Source of the DNA: Helicobacteraceae bacterium | GTDB taxonomy: Bacteria; Campylobacterota; Campylobacteria; Campylobacterales; Sulfurimonadaceae | Assembly (NCBI GenBank): GCA_030596305.1 | Contig: JAUVKK010000011.1 | Location: 1-10,387, forward strand | Direction of reading: 5' to 3' | Length of the DNA stretch: 10,387 bases | Part shown: positions 7,342 to 10,387 of the stretch, in pieces | Position numbering within the stretch: the stretch's first letter is position 1 | How the letters are laid out: every line of letters starts with the position of its first letter | Translations under genes and position numbers: made by a program | The notes under the pieces: model-generated | Database searches by the model: none | Seen by the model: only the letters and a program-made list of their open reading frames with translations | What the model was told of the DNA's origin: nothing

Positions 7342-7880
7342 CTATGTTTCAATTTAAAGAGATGTTAGAAAAAGAGGGCATCATCTTTAGTTTTAGCGGA
7401 ACCATCTCACAGCCTATACTCTCTGGCATCGGTGAGACGATAGAGAGTGATCTAGTAGCGATGGAGATGGACACTAATGTGACCATGAAAATATTTGCCG
7501 TCTTTACAGAGCAGATGCAAAACATCATGAGCTACTCAAAAGAGCGACGCGAAAACCGCGAAAACCGTCACTCCAGTCCAGGTATTTGTGTCGTCGGTCT
7601 GGACGCTCAAAAAGAGAAGTACTATGTCCACTCAGCTAATATCATGGATATTAAAGATGAACCTATCGTTAGCAAGAAGATCGATCACATCAATACCCTT
7701 GATGATAGTGGCTTAAAAAAGTACTATAAAGAACTTCGTCGCAGCGGAAAAGGGGTGCATGGAAGAGGAGCAGGGCTTGGGTTTTTAGAGATGGCAAAAC
7801 GCTCATGCGAACCTTTAGAGTACCGCATTACCAACATAGACGATGAACGATCTTTTTTCGAGATCAAAGTATATATATAG
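7338..7880 (+). CDS. siaB: SiaB-family protein kinase
   Basis: A 180-residue cytoplasmic GHKL-fold protein recognised as SiaB-like (DUF6272 type). In Pseudomonas, SiaB phosphorylates the small protein SiaC. Visible signs are FTEQMQNIMSYSKE (Glu58-Asn62, the N-box position of an anti-sigma-type kinase) and GRGAGLGFLEMAKRS (142-156, the glycine-rich ATP-lid region). Length is normal for the family. A perfect 9-bp tandem duplication (7548-7565) encodes RENREN at residues 71-76, just after the N-box helix. The ATG overlaps the histidine kinase stop by four bases, with AAAAGGAG five bases upstream; the Met three codons in has worse spacing. It directly precedes siaC, the expected substrate. The assignment is from remembered family patterns, not a search. 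Confidence 0.85.
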   Translation: MTMFQFKEMLEKEGIIFSFSGTISQPILSGIGETIESDLVAMEMDTNVTMKIFAVFTEQMQNIMSYSKERRENRENRHSSPGICVVGLDAQKEKYYVHSANIMDIKDEPIVSKKIDHINTLDDSGLKKYYKELRRSGKGVHGRGAGLGFLEMAKRSCEPLEYRITNIDDERSFFEIKVYI

Positions 7881-7888
7881 GAGATATT

Positions 7889-8269
7889 ATGAACAATTTA
7901 ACAATAAAAGCAAGCAAATACACCCCCGCAATCGAGCTTAATGCCGAGACCAATACTTTAACCATAAGTGGAAAGTCCTATCCAGAAAACACGTTTGACT
8001 TTTATGCACCGGTCATCACTTGGTTACAAGAGTATTTTAGCAGTGATACTGTAGAGAAGACCACCCTTAACATGGACATCATCTACTTTAATTCCAGTAG
8101 CTCCAAACTCTTTTTTGATCTTTTTGATCTACTTGAGGAGGCCCAAGACGGGGGTAAGGAGATCACGGTCAACTGGTACTATGATGAAGAGAACGAAAGT
8201 GCTGAAGAGGCAGGTGAAGACTTTAAAGAGGACTTTGAAGAGATGGACTTCAACATCATCAAAAAGTAG
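7889..8269 (+). CDS. siaC: SiaC-family regulatory phosphoprotein
   Basis: A 126-residue acidic cytoplasmic protein of the SiaC family (DUF1987). In Pseudomonas the phosphorylation state of SiaC, set by kinase SiaB and phosphatase SiaA, decides whether it binds and activates the diguanylate cyclase SiaD. Family marks include FNSSSSKLFFDLFDLLEEA (67-85) and VNWYYDEENE (94-103), followed by an acidic tail. The likely phosphoacceptor lies in the Ser69-Ser72 run; the Pseudomonas site is, as I recall, a threonine (Thr68) in the equivalent loop. AGGAG overlaps the siaB stop and is five bases from this ATG. The siaB-siaC gap is eight bases and the gap to the HD-GYP gene is 11 bases, so the three are surely co-transcribed. 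Confidence 0.9.
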   Translation: MNNLTIKASKYTPAIELNAETNTLTISGKSYPENTFDFYAPVITWLQEYFSSDTVEKTTLNMDIIYFNSSSSKLFFDLFDLLEEAQDGGKEITVNWYYDEENESAEEAGEDFKEDFEEMDFNIIKK

Positions 8270-8280
8270 AGGAGAAGCAG

Positions 8281-9180
8281 ATGGGTAATGATGACAAACT
8301 GATCGCTTCTTTGGAAGCATTTCTAAACAATGACGTCGAAACACTTAAAGGGAATATTGAAAAGCTTATCAAAGACTACTCCCGAAAAAGCAGGCGTCTG
8401 GACAAGATCATCCATCAAAGTGACAAACAGCAGCGTGAGCTGCTTGAACTTAACGAAGAGCTGGAACGTACCTATGCAGAGCTTGATGAGTACAAAAACC
8501 ATCTTGAAGAGAAAGTGGAAGAGGGGATCTCAGAAATAAAAGGGCTGAATGTCGAAATAGAAGAGACCCAAAAAGAGGTTGTATTTACCATGGGTGCTAT
8601 CGGTGAGAGCCGTTCAAAAGAGACAGGCAACCATGTCAAAAGGGTAGCGGAGTACTCCAAGATCTTGGCATTAGCGTGCGGCATGGACGAAGATGAGGCG
8701 GAGATGCTAAAACAGGCATCACCTATGCATGACATAGGCAAAATTGCTATACCCGATGCCATACTTAACAAACCTGGACGTTTTGATGAAGATGAATTTG
8801 AACATATGAAACGTCATGCAGAGTTAGGATATGAGATGTTAAGACACTCTCCAAGAACTTTGTTAAAAGCTGCTGCCACCGTTGCCTATGAGCACCATGA
8901 GAAGTGGGCAGGGGGAGGTTATCCTCGTAACATCCAAGGTGAAGATATCCATATTTATGGCCGTATCACTGCTGTAGCTGATGTTTTTGACGCCTTGGGC
9001 AGTGACAGATGTTATAAAAAAGCTTGGGATGATGAGAAAATATTTGCACTTTTCAAAGAGGAGAGAGGAAAACAGTTTGACCCCAAGTTAATAGATCTTT
9101 TTTTTGAAAACCTGAATGCGATTTTAGATGTACGTGAAAAATATAGAGATCTGTTTACTGAAACACCATTAAATGGATAA
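8281..9180 (+). CDS. HD-GYP domain protein, predicted cyclic-di-GMP phosphodiesterase
   Basis: A 299-residue soluble protein. Residues 1-100 are charged and helical (probable coiled coil, with RRLDKIIHQSDKQQREL at 38-54 and heptads after). Residues about 101-290 form an HD-GYP domain, which hydrolyses cyclic-di-GMP. Metal and substrate residues are in place: Glu109, His118, His150-Asp151 (MHDIGKIAIPD), His179 (KRHAELG), His205-His206 (EHHE) and Asp234 (AVADVFDAL). The GYP signature (213-215) is present in the form HHEKWAGGGYP, with Ala where many family members have Asp. An active enzyme is expected but not proven. GAGGAG precedes the ATG. It is the last gene of the operon and occupies the place of the diguanylate cyclase SiaD in the Pseudomonas siaABCD cluster, so it is probably the SiaC target with opposite enzymatic effect. 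Confidence 0.92.
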   Translation: MGNDDKLIASLEAFLNNDVETLKGNIEKLIKDYSRKSRRLDKIIHQSDKQQRELLELNEELERTYAELDEYKNHLEEKVEEGISEIKGLNVEIEETQKEVVFTMGAIGESRSKETGNHVKRVAEYSKILALACGMDEDEAEMLKQASPMHDIGKIAIPDAILNKPGRFDEDEFEHMKRHAELGYEMLRHSPRTLLKAAATVAYEHHEKWAGGGYPRNIQGEDIHIYGRITAVADVFDALGSDRCYKKAWDDEKIFALFKEERGKQFDPKLIDLFFENLNAILDVREKYRDLFTETPLNG

Positions 9181-9304
9181 AAAAGTTTGATACTTCTTTT
9201 GCTAATACAATCCACGGAAGAGGGGATATGGTCTACCAACAGGCTAGTTAAAATATCTACACAAAGAAGAGTATAAAAAATTGCGTAATACTAATGCAAA
9301 TACA

Positions 9305-9352
9305 TTGTTTTATGTTAGTATATATATAACCATATAAGTAGGTTAGAGATCT
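9305..9352 (+). repeat. Second copy of the AT-rich upstream element
   Basis: TTGTTTTATGTTAGTATA (9305-9322) matches 3811-3828 at 17 of 18 bases. The similarity continues more weakly to a common AGATCT (9347-9352). It ends 79 bases before the start codon of the gene at 9432. The 9181-9431 spacer contains no gene and no convincing terminator for the preceding operon. The element may be a shared regulatory site or a small dispersed repeat. Confidence 0.4.
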
Positions 9353-9418
9353 GCTATTCTAGAAAGAAAACATCTATATCGTTTTCAGTTGATTGCACTT
9401 CTCTTTTAAACACGCTAT

Positions 9419-9424
9419 AAAGGA
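9419..9424 (+). promoter_or_regulatory. Ribosome-binding site deciding the start at 9432
   Basis: AAAGGA lies seven bases before ATG 9432. The frame is open back to a TTG at 9393, but that codon has no ribosome-binding site and lies upstream of this one, so the ATG is preferred. Confidence 0.7.
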
Positions 9425-9431
9425 ATATATA

Positions 9432-10109
9432 ATGGCTGAAATATACGAGTACATGGTGTTAAACCTTAAAAAGACAGATGAAGGAGGGTGGGTCATTGAA
9501 TACCTGAATGAAACCTATCCAAGAGAGACCTATATGACCGCCATGTTAGACTATTTAGGGTTAGACCGTTGGGTACTTATCAGCACTACACACTTAAACG
9601 GTAGTACGCTGCAAGAAGAAGAGGAGAGACTCTATTTCAAACGTCTCTTTGACCAGGTTTCCCAAACGCCAAAACTGCAAAAACTCATCAACGAGATAGA
9701 CGTTAGATCAAACACTCATTTTGTTGAGACATCGTTAACAGATGGGCAGGACAGCGAAGAAGATGCCAATATACTTAAACAGAAGGTCCTTGAGCACCTG
9801 TATGATTGGCTCTCTAAACATTATTTCGAATGGGGAGAACCAGGAACAGGGGTCTTGGAGAGTCATTACCTTAACAAGATGGAAGATGTTACTGACGATC
9901 CGTTGTTTCCAGACTTTCATGGCATTAACAAAGTCTCGACACGTATCGACATATTTAAAGAGTCCGATAAACTGCGTATAGTGATCAAACGCCGTATAAG
10001 CGGAAATTGGGTCGATTACAGCCAACAGACCTTTATGTACACACAAGAGGGTTTAAAAGAGATTCAGGTCAAACTGAGCATGCAGCATTACGCTCTGATC
10101 AGTAACTGA
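9432..10109 (+). CDS. Hypothetical protein with DUF4177-like N-terminus
   Basis: A 225-residue soluble protein without signal peptide, membrane helix or cysteines. Residues about 4-72 (YEYMVLNLKK ... MLDYLGLDRWVLISTTHLNG ... RLYFKRLFD) follow the strand-helix-strand pattern of small DUF4177 proteins, in which a Tyr-rich strand, a 'leu-gly-x-x-x-trp' turn and a final 'Y-x-K-R' strand recur. That resemblance is remote. Residues 75-130 look helical and acidic. The C-terminal part (about 165-225) looks like a second alpha/beta region with RIDIFKESDKLRIVIKRR and is not recognised. No enzymatic motif is visible. It stands alone with its own leader, which shares an element with the upstream signalling operon, so co-regulation is possible. 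Function unknown. Confidence 0.75.
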   Translation: MAEIYEYMVLNLKKTDEGGWVIEYLNETYPRETYMTAMLDYLGLDRWVLISTTHLNGSTLQEEEERLYFKRLFDQVSQTPKLQKLINEIDVRSNTHFVETSLTDGQDSEEDANILKQKVLEHLYDWLSKHYFEWGEPGTGVLESHYLNKMEDVTDDPLFPDFHGINKVSTRIDIFKESDKLRIVIKRRISGNWVDYSQQTFMYTQEGLKEIQVKLSMQHYALISN

Positions 10110-10131
10110 TCTAAGACACAGAGTAGTATTA

Positions 10132-10155
10132 ATATTCCCATTAAAGTGGGAATAT
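10132..10155 (+). terminator. Hairpin after the hypothetical gene, possible terminator
   Basis: ATATTCCCA (10132-10140) and TGGGAATAT (10147-10155) form a perfect 9-bp stem with a 6-base loop, beginning 22 bases after the stop at 10109. Downstream on the plus strand there is AGGAGAAAAA, not a T-run, so this is not a textbook intrinsic terminator. It may still end or protect the transcript. Confidence 0.45.
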
Positions 10156-10160
10156 AGGAG

Positions 10161-10179
10161 AAAAACCAATGCATTGGTT
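10161..10179 (-). terminator. Palindrome with T-run, possible terminator for the minus-strand gene
   Basis: AACCAATGCATTGGTT (10164-10179) is a perfect 16-bp palindrome that can fold as a 6-bp stem with a TGCA loop. On the minus strand it runs into TTTTT (10165-10161), the arrangement of a weak intrinsic terminator for the gene ending at 10273. An operator role is equally compatible with a perfect palindrome. Confidence 0.35.
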
Positions 10180-10204
10180 AACATAAGTTATCTAAAGTAC
10201 TTTT

Positions 10205-10266
10205 TGTCAACCATATAGACTTTTAGGGCTTTGCTGGTAAATTTCGACATTTCTATATAGTTGACA
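10205..10266. mobile_element. 62-bp MITE-like inverted-repeat element
   Basis: The ends TGTCAACCATATAGA (10205-10219) and TCTATATAGTTGACA (10252-10266) are inverted repeats matching at 14 of 15 positions, starting TG and ending CA. A 32-base centre separates them. Immediately outside are identical CTTTT pentamers (10200-10204 and 10267-10271), which look like a target-site duplication. Nothing is coded inside. It could be a miniature inverted-repeat element or an internally deleted insertion sequence. A simple hairpin downstream of the minus-strand gene is the alternative. Confidence 0.4.
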
Positions 10267-10272
10267 CTTTTT

Positions 10273-10387
10273 CTAACTCTCTCGCTTTTTTAGCAGCAAT
10301 TTGAGGGCCACTACTTGGTCCATCAATAGTTGATTATTTGTCCTAAGTGTTATCACTTCCTCACGAAGTCTGTCAATCGTCTCATTT
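10273..10387 (-). CDS. C-terminal end of a coiled-coil protein, partial
   Basis: The last 37 codons of a minus-strand frame entering from the right edge and stopping at TAG 10275-10273. The translation (ending VALKLLLKKRES) contains regularly spaced Leu/Ile/Val in heptads (IDRLREEVITL, NQLLMDQVVALKLLL) with charged residues between, typical of a coiled coil. The other two minus-strand frames close quickly. Too little is visible to name the protein; a transposase or regulatory protein end is possible but unsupported. The stop lies one base from the CTTTT repeat bordering the MITE-like element. Confidence 0.45.
   Translation of the reverse strand, partial: NETIDRLREEVITLRTNNQLLMDQVVALKLLLKKRES

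Noticed and set aside
8281..9180. Reading the HD-GYP protein as a catalytically dead regulator because of the altered residue before GYP
   Set aside because: All expected metal-binding residues and the GYP signature are present; a single loop change does not justify calling it inactive.
9178..9203. A terminator directly after the HD-GYP gene (AAGT-TTGAT-ACTT followed by CTTTT)
   Set aside because: The stem is only four base pairs with a single G-C pair, too weak to call as a terminator.
9393..9431. A TTG start for the hypothetical gene, 13 codons upstream
   Set aside because: No ribosome-binding site precedes it, whereas AAAGGA precedes ATG 9432 with normal spacing.
9735..10046. A 103-codon minus-strand open frame opposite the gene at 9432
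   Set aside because: The plus-strand gene has a ribosome site, a full-length frame and a plausible domain; the opposite frame has none of these.

Overview
The window looks like chromosomal DNA of a free-living Campylobacterota bacterium of the Sulfurimonas/Sulfurovum type. This is inferred from the low G+C content, a histidine kinase with an HQWKQPLN H-box of the kind common in that phylum, a nonaheme c-type cytochrome lipoprotein, and the style of the signalling genes. No rRNA, tRNA or CRISPR array was seen, and species-level placement is not possible by eye.

Left part (1-2137): on the minus strand lie a citrate synthase gene (gltA), a 70-residue hypothetical gene starting on the base after the gltA stop, a Rho-independent terminator, and then the first 43 codons of a response-regulator-like protein running off the left edge. 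A divergent intergenic region separates gltA from a plus-strand gene for a secreted, lipid-anchored cytochrome with nine CXXCH haem motifs (2138-3793).

Centre (3971-9180): five tightly packed plus-strand genes form one apparent operon. In order they are: a membrane protein with two periplasmic solute-binding-type sensor domains fused to a cytoplasmic SpoIIE/PP2C phosphatase; a soluble histidine kinase with no response regulator beside it; a SiaB-family kinase; a SiaC-family phosphoprotein; and an HD-GYP protein. This resembles the Pseudomonas SiaABCD partner-switching module. However, the output enzyme is a predicted cyclic-di-GMP phosphodiesterase instead of the diguanylate cyclase SiaD, and a histidine kinase has been added. 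The kinase and the HD-GYP protein carry a similar N-terminal helical segment at identical residue numbers (30-53), a candidate common docking site for SiaC. Inferred working model: a periplasmic ligand controls the phosphatase, the phosphatase and SiaB set the phosphorylation state of SiaC, and SiaC tunes cyclic-di-GMP breakdown and possibly the kinase.

Right part (9181-10387): a 251-base spacer carries an AT-rich element that closely resembles one upstream of the five-gene operon. It is followed by a gene of unknown function with a DUF4177-like N-terminus, two hairpins, a 62-bp MITE-like inverted repeat flanked by a 5-bp direct repeat, and the C-terminal end of a minus-strand coiled-coil protein.
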